From assembly GCF_910579365.1 (NCBI RefSeq), contig NZ_CAJTUX010000006.1:7419-71418 (forward strand): a DNA stretch of 64,000 nt, written 5' to 3'. The position numbers and the translations under genes are program-made. Below the pieces are notes generated by a model. That model had not been told where the DNA came from. It saw only the letters and a list, made by a program, of their open reading frames with translations, and made no database searches. Source of the stretch: an uncultured Oscillibacter sp. GTDB lineage: Bacteria; Bacillota; Clostridia; Oscillospirales; Oscillospiraceae. Below are positions 34,450 through 42,025 of the stretch, one piece after another. Positions within the stretch are counted from its first letter, which is position 1; each line of letters begins with the position of its first letter.

Positions 34450-34480
34450 TCCGAAAGACCCCGCGCGTCAGCGCGGGGTC
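34450..34480 (-). terminator. Terminator of the coiled-coil repeat gene
   Basis: Stem GACCCCGCGC / GCGCGGGGTC (34457-34480) followed on the minus strand by TTTCGG, 19 nt after the gene's stop. It insulates the toxin promoter from upstream transcription. Confidence 0.75.
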
Positions 34481-34498
34481 AATCCTTTACGTATATCC

Positions 34499-34978
34499 TC
34501 ATAACGCTTTTTTCAACAGCTCAATCTCACGGGAGTGCTGTTTCACCACTCCCTCCACAAACTGGACCCGTCCCTCCAGGTCCTCCAGCGTCTCGGGGGA
34601 CGCCAACTTCTCCTGAATCAGCTTAATCTGATCCCCCAGGAGTTGGAAGCGAGGCTCGAAATACGCCTCCATCATGGCCAACATTCTGGATTCGGAGTCC
34701 TGGGCCCGGGTCTCCGTCCGCTCCGTCATGCGGGCCTCGGACGCCTCGATCTTTTCCGCCATGCGGGCCTCGGACGCCTCGATCTTTTCCGTCATGCGGG
34801 CCTCGGACGCCTCGATCTTTTCCGTCATGCGGGCCTCGGACGCCTCGATCTTTTCCGTCATGCGGGCCTCGGATGCGCCGATTTCCTCTTTCATGTACGC
34901 CGCCATGCGGACCTCGGACGCGCCAATCTTCTCATCCATCAATCGGGCGATTGCCTGCAAGTCCTTTTCATCCAACAT
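34499..34978 (-). CDS. Coiled-coil protein built of 11-residue repeats
   Basis: 159 residues from ATG 34978 (GGGGGG 9 nt upstream). After MLDEKDLQAIARLMDEKIG comes a run of 11-residue units of the form MTEKIEASEAR, about four almost identical plus diverged units on each side, then a helical C-terminus (FEPRFQLLGDQIKLIQEKL, VKQHSREIELLKKAL). An 11-residue period places hydrophobic residues three, four and four apart, which favours a hendecad, near-straight coiled coil. No catalytic motif, signal peptide or membrane helix. Function unknown; a tether or scaffold is a guess. Confidence 0.75.
   Translation of the reverse strand: MLDEKDLQAIARLMDEKIGASEVRMAAYMKEEIGASEARMTEKIEASEARMTEKIEASEARMTEKIEASEARMAEKIEASEARMTERTETRAQDSESRMLAMMEAYFEPRFQLLGDQIKLIQEKLASPETLEDLEGRVQFVEGVVKQHSREIELLKKAL
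34724..34888. repeat. 33-bp tandem repeat inside the coiled-coil gene
   Basis: Four units of 33 bp (34724, 34757, 34790, 34823) are nearly identical at base level, with a diverged fifth at 34856. Each unit is 11 codons, so changes in copy number keep the frame. Confidence 0.9.
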
Positions 34979-35027
34979 ATGGTTCTTCCCCCCTTTGTCC
35001 CCATTATAAAGTGGAACCCCCGGCTTG

Positions 35028-35249
35028 TCAATGTTCTTCCAACTTCTTTGGCCACTCCCGGCAGACCAGCTCGTCCAAGGAGATGTCATAGAAATCCGCC
35101 AGAGCGATCAGAGTGGACATGCGGGGATCTTGCTCCCCATACTCAAAGCGCTGATAGGTATGCAGGTTGAGTCCCAGCGTTTTTACGAGGTCCTTTTGCA
35201 AAACTCCTCTTTCATTTCTTAGCTGAACCAGCTTTTTCGGGAAATTCAT
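35028..35249 (-). CDS. Small XRE-family transcription regulator
   Basis: 73 residues from ATG 35249 (AAGGGGG upstream). Helix-turn-helix of the Cro/C1 type: KKLVQLRNERGVLQKDLVKTLGLNLHTYQRFEYGEQDPRMSTLIALADFYDISLDELV. It is divergent from the 86-residue gene at 35338; the consensus promoter between them overlaps the start of this gene, so autoregulation and control of the neighbour are likely. Confidence 0.85.
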   Translation of the reverse strand: MNFPKKLVQLRNERGVLQKDLVKTLGLNLHTYQRFEYGEQDPRMSTLIALADFYDISLDELVCREWPKKLEEH

Positions 35250-35258
35250 ACAGCCCCC

Positions 35259-35287
35259 TTGACATGACAAAATTTGAATGTTACAAT
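35259..35287 (+). promoter_or_regulatory. Promoter of the 86-residue gene
   Basis: TTGACA (35259-35264), 17-nt spacer, TACAAT (35282-35287), adjacent to the XRE start codon. Confidence 0.75.
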
Positions 35288-35337
35288 ATCTTTGTAAGAT
35301 GCCATTTTTTGAATCTTTACTCTAGGAGGACTTCGTC

Positions 35338-35598
35338 ATGGACGAATACTTTCAATGTCTGCTGGACTACATCGTGGAAGGCCATAAAACAGACTCGCTG
35401 TTGAAAACGCTGGAGTATCAATCGCAAATGAAATCGGTTCTCAAATCCTGGGAGGCGGTGGAAAACGTGCTTTCCCAGTCCCAGATAACCACCGTGGACA
35501 CCTACTTTTCCGAGTACTCTCAGTTGTCCTCTTTGGAGAAAGACTGGCTCTTTCTGGAAGGCGTCGCCCTGGGCCGCTGGCTGGCCCGCCAATCCTAG
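35338..35598 (+). CDS. 86-residue acidic protein of unknown function (XRE-paired)
   Basis: ATG 35338 behind AGGAGG with good spacing. Helical, acidic and soluble: CLLDYIVEGHKTDSLLKTLE near the start, VDTYFSEYSQLSSLEKDWLFLEGVALGRWLA at the end. No known motif; the end resembles short Firmicutes proteins of unknown function paired with XRE regulators. Its last 4 nt overlap the convergent miaB stop. A second unrelated-looking 86-residue gene with the same layout lies at 49963. Confidence 0.75.
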   Translation: MDEYFQCLLDYIVEGHKTDSLLKTLEYQSQMKSVLKSWEAVENVLSQSQITTVDTYFSEYSQLSSLEKDWLFLEGVALGRWLARQS

Positions 35599-37007
35599 AC
35601 CGGCTCGCCGTACAGCGCCCAGGTGTTGCTCCCCGTAATCCTCACGTCCAAAAAGCGTCCGATCAGCTCCTTGTCCCCCTTCAGCCGCACCAGCCGGTTC
35701 CCCTCCGTCCGGGAGGAGAGGGGGAAGGCCTCGTCTCCGCTTTCGCCGTCCGCCAGTACCCGTACCGTCTTTCCCACATACCCGGCGTGTATCCGGGCGG
35801 AATGGCCGTTCTGAACCTCCAGAAGACGGTCGAACCAGCGTTGCTTGTCCTCCCGGGAGGCCGGGTCCGGCAGCTCCGCCGCCCTTGTGCCGGGGCGGGG
35901 GGAGTAGAGGAAGGTAAACAGGGCGTCGAACCCCACCTCCTCCACCAGGGACACGGTGTCCATGGCCTCCGCCTCTGTCTCGCCGGGGAAGCCAATGATG
36001 ACGTCGCTGGTCAGCACCAGCTCCGGCATGACGGACCGGGCGTACCGGATGAGCTCCAGGTACTTCTCCCGGGTATACCGCCGGTTCATCTCCCCCAGGA
36101 CCCGGTTGTTTCCGGACTGGAAGGGGAGGTGGAGCTGTTTGGCCACGTGGGGGCAGTTCGCCATGACGTCAAAGAGGCGGGGCGTGGCGTCCTTGGGATG
36201 GCTGGACATGAAGCGAATCCAATAGTCCCCGGGAATGCGGTCGATCTCCTCCAGCAGCTCCGGGAAGTGGAAGCCCCCCTCCAGGTCGTTGCCGTAGGAG
36301 TTCACGTTCTGCCCCAGAAGGGTGATGTCCTTGTATCCCGCCTCCACCAGCTGCCGGACCTCTTCCATCACGGCCCGGGGGTCCCGGCTCCGTTCCCGGC
36401 CCCGGACGTAGGGCACAATGCAGTAGGAGCAGAAGTTGTTGCACCCGTACATGACGGAGACCCAGGCCTTCACGCCCCGCTCCCGGACCACCGGAAGCCC
36501 CTCGGCAATGCCGCCGTGCTCGTCCGCCACGGAGAAGACCCGCTTCTTCGTCTCATAAACCTGCCACAAAAGCTCCGGAAAGCGCCAAAGCGCCTGGGGC
36601 CCAAACACCAGGTCCACATGGCGGTAGGACTCCCGCACCCGCCGGGCCACCCGCTCCTCCTGGGCCATGCAGCCGCACAGCACGATCACCTGCTCTGGAT
36701 TCTCCCGTTTGGAGTGGGTCAGAATCCCCAGATTGCCGAAGACCCGCTGCTCCGCGTGCTCCCGGATGGCGCAGGTGTTCAGCAGCACCAGGTCCGCCTC
36801 CCGTGCCTCCTCCGTAAAGGTGAAGCCGCAGGCCTCCAGCATGCCCATGAGCCGCTGTCCGTCGGCCACGTTCTGCTGGCAGCCGAACGTCTCCACACAG
36901 GCGGCGGGATGGGCCTGCCGGGCGGCGAACATGGCCTTGATCTTCTCCTGAAAATCCCGCTGGCGGGCGATGTCCGCCGCCGGGATGACAATCTCCTCAC
37001 GCTTCAA
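35595..37007 (-). CDS. miaB: tRNA-2-methylthio-N6-dimethylallyladenosine synthase MiaB
   Basis: 470 residues from TTG 37007 (MKREEIVIP), with GGAGG 6 nt upstream and no ATG as good. UPF0004 cysteines in VETFGCQQNVADGQRL (Cys43), LNTCAIREHAEQRV and LCGCMAQEERV; radical SAM motif CNNFCSYCIVPYVRGRERSR near residue 190; TRAM domain at the C-terminus (GKTVRVLADG...). The RERSR motif and CQQN start mark MiaB and not MtaB or RimO. Modifies i6A37 made by MiaA. Confidence 0.95.
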   Translation of the reverse strand: MKREEIVIPAADIARQRDFQEKIKAMFAARQAHPAACVETFGCQQNVADGQRLMGMLEACGFTFTEEAREADLVLLNTCAIREHAEQRVFGNLGILTHSKRENPEQVIVLCGCMAQEERVARRVRESYRHVDLVFGPQALWRFPELLWQVYETKKRVFSVADEHGGIAEGLPVVRERGVKAWVSVMYGCNNFCSYCIVPYVRGRERSRDPRAVMEEVRQLVEAGYKDITLLGQNVNSYGNDLEGGFHFPELLEEIDRIPGDYWIRFMSSHPKDATPRLFDVMANCPHVAKQLHLPFQSGNNRVLGEMNRRYTREKYLELIRYARSVMPELVLTSDVIIGFPGETEAEAMDTVSLVEEVGFDALFTFLYSPRPGTRAAELPDPASREDKQRWFDRLLEVQNGHSARIHAGYVGKTVRVLADGESGDEAFPLSSRTEGNRLVRLKGDKELIGRFLDVRITGSNTWALYGEPV

Positions 37008-37046
37008 ACCGTTTCCTCCATTGTCCCATGATGTTTCAACGCTGGT

Positions 37047-37075
37047 ATCATATCACGAAGCGTCCAAAAGCACAA
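37047..37075 (-). promoter_or_regulatory. Promoter of miaB
   Basis: Minus strand TTGTGC (37070-37075), 17-nt spacer, TATGAT (37047-37052) with TGA just before it (extended -10). Confidence 0.6.
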
Positions 37076-37168
37076 GAATAAATCCCGGCGGCGGAGCCGT
37101 CCCTTTTGTGCGATTTGCCCGGACGGCGGAATTCACTTTGTGGAAATCGTAAAATCTTACAAAGACTA

Positions 37169-37197
37169 TTGACATATCCGAAGAAATGCTGTATATT
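37169..37197 (+). promoter_or_regulatory. Promoter of the ~310-nt RNA
   Basis: TTGACA (37169-37174), 17-nt spacer, TATATT (37192-37197). Confidence 0.8.
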
Positions 37198-37203
37198 TTA
37201 ACT

Positions 37204-37519
37204 ACAGAAAGAGGTGAGTCCAGTGTACTAGTCCGACACGCGAACCCACATCATTCAGCGCCGTTCGAACCGCTTTTCCTTTCGCATCCGCGTGATCTCA
37301 GGCAATTCCCAAAGACGAAACACCCCTCACTATGCTGAGTCAAGCGGGACCGGCTGGTCCGCGCAACGTCTGTTTCATGGATTGGAAATCCCGAATCACC
37401 TGTACCCCCTTTGATTCCGCGAACGGCAGAACACGAAAGCTTGAGGTATCGACCAATGGACAGTCCAATCAATGAGTAGGCCCCCCATTCGCCGGAGGAG
37501 CGGATGGGGGGAATGTTTT
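37204..37519 (+). ncRNA. Free-standing structured RNA of about 310 nt, class not identified
   Basis: A strong sigma-A promoter ends at 37197 and a strong terminator (12-bp stem CCCCCCATTCGC / GCGGATGGGGGG, 37481-37511, one G-U pair, then TTTT) closes the unit; a second hairpin with T7 follows at 37534-37561. No frame has a start with a ribosome-binding site. Inside, AGGTGA (37212) pairs with TCACCT (37396), enclosing about 190 nt with several stems: GTGT/ACAC (37223-37239), CGAAC/GTTCG (37241-37267), CTCAG/CTGAG, GGACC/GGTCC and GGATT/AATCC (37379-37391). A 3' domain closes with TTGATT/AATCAA (37411, 37467). It lacks tmRNA, SRP, RNase P and 6S hallmarks that I know. The raiA-motif RNA of Firmicutes has about this size and is a hypothesis to test. 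Confidence 0.65.
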
Positions 37520-37565
37520 GTCCGCACCTTCCTGGGCGCCGCCGGAGGGCGCTGTTTTTTTGCGC

Positions 37566-37600
37566 AAAAAGGCCCGGAGCGCTGTGCTCCGGGCCTTTGC
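37566..37600 (-). terminator. Terminator of rpsB-tsf
   Basis: 12-bp perfect stem AAGGCCCGGAGC / GCTCCGGGCCTT followed by TTTTTG on the minus strand, 15 nt after the tsf stop. Confidence 0.9.
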
Positions 37601-37611
37601 CGCTGTATCGG

Positions 37612-38535
37612 TTATCCCTTTACCAAAGAGGCGATCTCGTCGGCGAAGTTCTCCTGCTTCTTCTCGATGCCCTCGCCCTTCTCGAAGCGCACGGCGTTCT
37701 TGAAGGTGATGGATCCGCCCAGCTCCTTGGCCGCGTGGGCGATATAGGCTTCCACGGTACCCTCGAACACGTCGGCGCGGACGGAGTCCTGCTGGAGCAG
37801 GCAGTTCTCGGCGTAGAACTTGTTCAGCTTGCCCATGACGATCTTCTCCCGGACCTGCTCGGGCTTTCCGGCCATCTTGGGATCGTTCTCCATCTGGGCC
37901 AGCATGACCTTCTTCTCCTCGTCCAGAACCTCCTGGGTCACCTGGGCCTTGTCCCAGAAGCGGGGGTTCAGGGCGGCAATCTGCATGGCGATGTTCTTGC
38001 CGAGCTCCGTGACCTTTTCGGCGTCCAGGCTGGTCTCCAGATTCACCAGCACGCCGATCTTGCCACCGGCGTGAACGTAGGGAACGGACACGCCCTCGGC
38101 AAAGCGGGCGAAGCGGCGGACCTTGATGTTCTCACCGATGACCAGGACCATCTCCTGCTGCTGCTGGGTGACGGTCAGGTCCGTGCCGTTGTACTTGCAC
38201 TCCATCAGCGCGTCCAGGTCGGCGGGATTCTGGGCGGCCACGGTGGCGGCCACGCCCTTGACGAAGTCCACGAACTTCTCGTTCTTGCCCACGAAGTCGG
38301 TCTCGGCGTTAACCTCGACCACCACGCCCACGCCGTCGATGGCGGCGGCGTACGCCATGCCCTCGGCGGCCACGCGGCCGGCCTTCTTCACGGAGGCGGC
38401 CATGCCCTTCTCGCGCAGCCACTCGACGGCCTTGTCCATGTCGCCGTCCGAGGCCACCAGCGCCTTCTTGCAGTCCATCATACCCACGCCGGTCATCTCG
38501 CGCAGGTTCTTCACATCAGTCGCGGTAAAAGCCAT
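37612..38535 (-). CDS. tsf: Elongation factor Ts
   Basis: 307 residues. The start MAFTATDVKNLREMTGVGMMDCKKAL is the EF-Ts UBA/N-terminal domain; the TDFVGKNE motif near residue 80 (exchange with EF-Tu) is intact, followed by two core subdomains with an extended insertion in the second (WDKAQVTQEVLDEEKKVM). It releases GDP from EF-Tu. 30 nt downstream of rpsB, the universal order. Confidence 0.97.
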   Translation of the reverse strand: MAFTATDVKNLREMTGVGMMDCKKALVASDGDMDKAVEWLREKGMAASVKKAGRVAAEGMAYAAAIDGVGVVVEVNAETDFVGKNEKFVDFVKGVAATVAAQNPADLDALMECKYNGTDLTVTQQQQEMVLVIGENIKVRRFARFAEGVSVPYVHAGGKIGVLVNLETSLDAEKVTELGKNIAMQIAALNPRFWDKAQVTQEVLDEEKKVMLAQMENDPKMAGKPEQVREKIVMGKLNKFYAENCLLQQDSVRADVFEGTVEAYIAHAAKELGGSITFKNAVRFEKGEGIEKKQENFADEIASLVKG

Positions 38536-38565
38536 AGTTGCGTTCCTCCAATATCTTGTAATCGC

Positions 38566-39300
38566 TTATTCAGCGGCGGTTTCCTCAGCGGCGGGCTCCT
38601 CGGTCTGCTCACCCTGGCGGCCCTCCAGCACGGCGTTGGCCATGATGGAGGAGATCAGCTTGATGGCGCGGATGGCGTCGTCGTTGCCGGGGATGACGTA
38701 ATCGATCTCGTCGGGGTCGCAGTTGGTGTCGGCGATGGCCACCACGGGGATGCCCAGCTTGTGGGCCTCGGCGATGGCGTTGCGCTCCTTCCGGGTGTCC
38801 ACGATGAAGAGGGCGCCGGGGAGCTTCTTCATCTCCTTCACGCCGCCGAGATACTTCTCCAGCTTGGCGATCTCGCCCAGGTGCTTCATGACTTCCTTCT
38901 TGGGCAGCATGTCGAAGGTGCCGTCCTCCTGCATGGCCTTGAGCTGGTTCAGCCGGTCCACCCGGGTGCGCATGGTCTTGAAGTTGGTCATCATGCCGCC
39001 CAGCCACCGGGCGTTGACATAGTACTGACCGCAGCGGCCGGCCTCCTCGCGGATGGCGTCCTGGGCCTGCTTCTTGGTGCCGACGAAGAGCAGGGACTGG
39101 CCGCTCTCAGAGAGCTGGCGGACGAAGCTGTACGCCTCTTCCAGCTTGCGCACGGTCTTCTGGAGGTCGACGATATAGATGCCGTTGCGCTCCGTGTAGA
39201 TATAGGGAGCCATCTTGGGGTTCCACCGGCGGGTCTGGTGGCCGAAGTGGACGCCTGCCTCCAGCAGGGCTTTCATGGATACGACGCTAGAATTTGCCAT
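38566..39300 (-). CDS. rpsB: 30S ribosomal protein S2
   Basis: 244 residues. MKALLEAGVHFGHQTRRWNPKM, IYIVDLQKTVRKL, ARWLGGMMTNF, PGALFIVDTRKERNAIAEAHKLGIPVVAI-type core and DYVIPGNDDAIRAIKL are all S2 signatures. It has an acidic tail (EPAAEETAAE). First gene of rpsB-tsf, with a promoter 120 nt upstream. Confidence 0.97.
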   Translation of the reverse strand: MANSSVVSMKALLEAGVHFGHQTRRWNPKMAPYIYTERNGIYIVDLQKTVRKLEEAYSFVRQLSESGQSLLFVGTKKQAQDAIREEAGRCGQYYVNARWLGGMMTNFKTMRTRVDRLNQLKAMQEDGTFDMLPKKEVMKHLGEIAKLEKYLGGVKEMKKLPGALFIVDTRKERNAIAEAHKLGIPVVAIADTNCDPDEIDYVIPGNDDAIRAIKLISSIMANAVLEGRQGEQTEEPAAEETAAE

Positions 39301-39416
39301 GTTGCTTGTTCCTCCAATATCAATTTAGTTGGTCCTCCGGCGGCTTCATCCCCTCCGCCAACCCGGGTCTTTCGGCTCCGGGCACAGACGAAAGGTCGGC
39401 GTGCCGTGCGGAATGC
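39301..39416 (-). promoter_or_regulatory. rpsB leader with two stem-loops
   Basis: About 115 nt of untranslated leader lie between the promoter and the rpsB ATG. On the minus strand it can form CTTTCG/CGAAAG and a nested GTTGGCGG/CCGCC...CCAAC stem that ends just before the ribosome-binding site. Autoregulation by S2 is plausible but not shown. Confidence 0.4.
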
Positions 39417-39422
39417 TGAGAT

Positions 39423-39451
39423 ATTGTATCACAGGGAAATTGCCAATGCAA
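39423..39451 (-). promoter_or_regulatory. Promoter of rpsB-tsf
   Basis: Minus strand TTGCAT (39446-39451), 17-nt spacer, TACAAT (39423-39428) with TGA before it (extended -10). Confidence 0.75.
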
Positions 39452-39514
39452 GGGTTTTTTCTCATATCTTCCGTATATTTTGGTCCGGAGCGCCGGAGAA
39501 AGTCCCCGCAAACA

Positions 39515-39543
39515 TTGACATTTTCCTTTCGGGGAAGCATAAT
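39515..39543 (+). promoter_or_regulatory. Promoter of the pyrophosphatase gene
   Basis: TTGACA (39515-39520), 17-nt spacer, CATAAT (39538-39543), 49 nt before the ATG. Confidence 0.7.
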
Positions 39544-39592
39544 GGAACCAGGAACAAAACGGGACATCGCGTCCCTGGAAGGAGCCTTTTGT

Positions 39593-41206
39593 ATGGACAC
39601 CATTTATATTACCGGGCACCGCAACCCGGACACGGACTCCATCGTCTCCGCCATGGCCTATGCCGCGCTGAAAAACGCCTTGGGCAGCCGCCAGTATCAG
39701 GCCGCCCGCCTGGGCCAGATCAGCGACGAGACCCAGATCGTGCTGGACCGCTTCGGCTTCCAGCCCCCCAAGCTCATCGACAATGTCCGAACCCAGGTCC
39801 GGGACCTGGATTACGACACGCCGCCCACCCTCTCCGCTGCCGCCACCATCAGCCGGGGCTGGCAGACCATGCAGGGGGGGAACCTCTCCATTCTCCCCGT
39901 GGCCAATGAGGACGGCACCCTCTTCGGCACTCTCTCTGCCGGGGACGTGGCCAACTACGACATCACCACCGTCCGCAACCCCCGGGTGGAAAACATCCCG
40001 GTGTACAATCTGATCTCCGTGCTGGAGGGAAAGCTCCTCAACGAAAGCGCCGAGATGCCCGACGTCATCTCCGGCGAGGTTACGATTGCCCTGCCCGCCA
40101 GCCGGGAAAACCTTCTCTTCTCCAGTCCGGACAGCGTGGTGATCTGCGGCGACCAGCCGGATATGGTCCGCCGGGCCCTGGACCTTCAGGTGGACTGCAT
40201 CATCATCTGCCAGGGCGAGGTGTCCCAGCAGCTGCTGGAGCATGCCGGAAACACCTGCGTCATCTCCACGCCCATCGACGCCTACCAGGCGCTGCGCCTG
40301 ATCTTCCACGCCATTCCCATCGGCCGCATCTGCAAGAGCTCCGATCTGGTCTGCTTCCATCTGGACGACTATATCGACGACGTGCAGGACGCCGTGCTGG
40401 AGAGCCGCTTCCGGGCCTATCCCATTTTGGACGAGGAGGAGAAGGTAGTGGGCATGCTCTCCCGCTTCCACCTTCTCCGCCCCCGGCGCAAACGGGTGGT
40501 GCTGATGGACCACAACGAGAAGTCCCAGTCCGTGGCCGGTTTGGAACAGGCGGAAATTCTGGAGATCATCGACCACCACCGCCTGGCGGACATTGAGACC
40601 AAGAACCCCATCCATGTCCGGAACGAGGCCGTGGGCAGCACGAACACCATCGTAGCCGAGATGTATCAGGAGAAGGGGCTGATGCCCACGGCCAAGATGG
40701 CGGGGCTCATGGCGGCGGCCATCGTGTCGGACACGGTCATGTTCAAATCCCCCACCTGCACCCAGCGGGACATTGACATCGCCAACCGCCTGGCCCGCAT
40801 CGCCAGCGTGAGGCTGGAGGACCTGGGGCAGGCCATCTTCTCCGCCAGCTGCGGCGACGACAAGACCGCCGAGGCCATGCTGAAAACAGACTATAAGGAG
40901 TTCCACATCGCCGGGCACAATCTGGCGGTGAGCCAGATCACCACCATGGACTCCGCCCGCCTCCTCACCCGGCTGAACGAGTTTTTGGAGGTCATGACCG
41001 CCACCCGCCAGAAGCGGGGGCTGAACACCGTAGTGCTGATGATCACCGACGTGCTGCTGGAGGGAACGCAGCTGCTGTTCGTCGGCGACGAGGATACCAT
41101 TCGTCAGGCCTTCGGCATCAAGGGGGAGGAGAACTGTGCGTTCCTGCCCAAGATTATGTCCAGAAAGAAGCAGGTGATTCCGATGTTGTCTGCTTTGTGG
41201 GGATAA
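39593..41206 (+). CDS. Manganese-dependent inorganic pyrophosphatase with CBS and DRTGG regulatory domains
   Basis: 537 residues from ATG 39593 (AGGAG, 8-nt spacing). Family II DHH phosphoesterase: YITGHRNPDTDSIVSAMAY at the start, the metal motif VVLMDHNEKSQS and EIIDHHRLAD near residue 325, and the DHHA2 domain at the end (VLLEGTQLLFVGDE, then FLPKIMSRKKQVIP). An insert from about 70 to 300 carries two CBS units (NLSILPVANEDGTLFGTLSAGDV; FRAYPILDEEEKVVGMLSR) and a DRTGG-like part, so activity should respond to adenine nucleotides (AMP/ADP inhibit, Ap4A activates in known CBS-PPases). Drives biosynthesis by removing PPi. Confidence 0.92.
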   Translation: MDTIYITGHRNPDTDSIVSAMAYAALKNALGSRQYQAARLGQISDETQIVLDRFGFQPPKLIDNVRTQVRDLDYDTPPTLSAAATISRGWQTMQGGNLSILPVANEDGTLFGTLSAGDVANYDITTVRNPRVENIPVYNLISVLEGKLLNESAEMPDVISGEVTIALPASRENLLFSSPDSVVICGDQPDMVRRALDLQVDCIIICQGEVSQQLLEHAGNTCVISTPIDAYQALRLIFHAIPIGRICKSSDLVCFHLDDYIDDVQDAVLESRFRAYPILDEEEKVVGMLSRFHLLRPRRKRVVLMDHNEKSQSVAGLEQAEILEIIDHHRLADIETKNPIHVRNEAVGSTNTIVAEMYQEKGLMPTAKMAGLMAAAIVSDTVMFKSPTCTQRDIDIANRLARIASVRLEDLGQAIFSASCGDDKTAEAMLKTDYKEFHIAGHNLAVSQITTMDSARLLTRLNEFLEVMTATRQKRGLNTVVLMITDVLLEGTQLLFVGDEDTIRQAFGIKGEENCAFLPKIMSRKKQVIPMLSALWG

Positions 41207-41218
41207 TTCCTGCCCTGG

Positions 41219-41342
41219 CGGGCGGGGGTTTTGGTGGGCGTCGAATCGACGCGCTTCTCTTTCCGCTGCCGCTGCTCTGGCGGTTCTTGCGGCTGGGATG
41301 CCGGATGGTTCCCGCCCCGCAGGGGCGGCAATCTGCCGCCCG
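41219..41342. repeat. Dispersed 124-nt repeat, copy A
   Basis: Aligns without gaps to 60098-60221 (copy B) at 99 of 124 positions by my count. The right end is the GGGGCGGCA hairpin core also seen at 13710. It lies between the pyrophosphatase and the PD-(D/E)XK-like gene, outside any ORF with a ribosome-binding site. Confidence 0.8.
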
Positions 41343-41421
41343 TCCCCCGGAGCCGCCCTTCTGCCGATAAGCCGCTTTGTGAGAGCTCTCTCATTCCCCA
41401 GGGTCCGCCGAAAGGAGTTCC

Positions 41422-42009
41422 ATGATTAAAAAGAGCGTCCGGTCAAAACTCGACCGGACCATTAAGGACATTTGGCTCACCGACATTTGCAGGGAGTTTG
41501 GACAGCGCCGCTTTATCGTGGAGGCCGATATCCAATGCAGCTTTTACCACCACCTGCGGCAGAGGCTGGACCCCCTCTTCGCCGAAAACAACCTGTATCT
41601 CTATTCGGAGTTCTACGTTCCCGGCCGGCGAAAACAATACATAGACCTGGCCGTCTTCGAGATGGACATGCGCCTCCCCGGCCCCTGGCGGGACAGGCGG
41701 ACCGCCGCCGCCGCTATTATCGAGCTCAAATACGGCGGCGGCGACGATTGGGTCACCTCTGACTTCCCGAAAATGAAAGGGTACATGGACCGCTTCGGAC
41801 GGGACTGCCAGTACTATTTCGGCGTCATCGATTTGCGGGAGATGAGCTGTTTGAACTGGCTGGACGGAAGAAGCCGCTGGGCCAGAGACTGCTTCACCGA
41901 GCTCAACGCCGGGTATCTGGACGGCGAACTCTATTTTGAGGTCAATTCCCTTAACAAACTCAATCCCGGGCTCCAGCACCGGCGGGCCCGCTGTCATTTC
42001 ACTCCATGA
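41422..42009 (+). CDS. PD-(D/E)XK nuclease-like protein of unknown family
   Basis: 195 residues from ATG 41422 with AAGGAG at ideal distance. After a basic N-terminus (MIKKSVRSKLDRTIKDIW) there is a Glu in RRFIVEADIQ (Glu34), then RKQYIDLAVFE (Asp75) and AAAIIELKYGGG (Glu101-x-Lys103). The Asp, then Glu-x-Lys about 25 residues later, on predicted beta-strands is the nuclease core pattern. The C-terminal half (MKGYMDRFGRDCQYYFGVIDLREM) is typical of the fold's later strands. Role unknown: it has no methylase or ATPase partner. It sits 16 nt before the sigma-54 activator and may be cotranscribed with it. Confidence 0.6.
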   Translation: MIKKSVRSKLDRTIKDIWLTDICREFGQRRFIVEADIQCSFYHHLRQRLDPLFAENNLYLYSEFYVPGRRKQYIDLAVFEMDMRLPGPWRDRRTAAAAIIELKYGGGDDWVTSDFPKMKGYMDRFGRDCQYYFGVIDLREMSCLNWLDGRSRWARDCFTELNAGYLDGELYFEVNSLNKLNPGLQHRRARCHFTP

Positions 42010-42025
42010 CGGAAAGGAGGCCCCC

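Noticed and set aside
34318..34626. 102-codon plus-strand ORF opposite the toxin
   Set aside because: It spans the toxin promoter, a terminator and the end of the coiled-coil gene; the minus-strand 25-codon ORF has the ribosome-binding site and hydrophobic profile.
34724..34888. CRISPR-like array
   Set aside because: The 33-bp units are head to tail without spacers and lie in frame inside a protein gene. No CRISPR array or cas gene is seen in the window.
37251..37472. 73-codon minus-strand ORF across the structured RNA
   Set aside because: No ribosome-binding site, no protein-like pattern, and it lies opposite a transcript with its own promoter and terminator.
41104..41394. 96-codon minus-strand ORF over repeat copy A
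   Set aside because: It overlaps the 3' end of the pyrophosphatase on the other strand and has no ribosome-binding site; the resemblance to the 60-kb ORF comes from the shared repeat.
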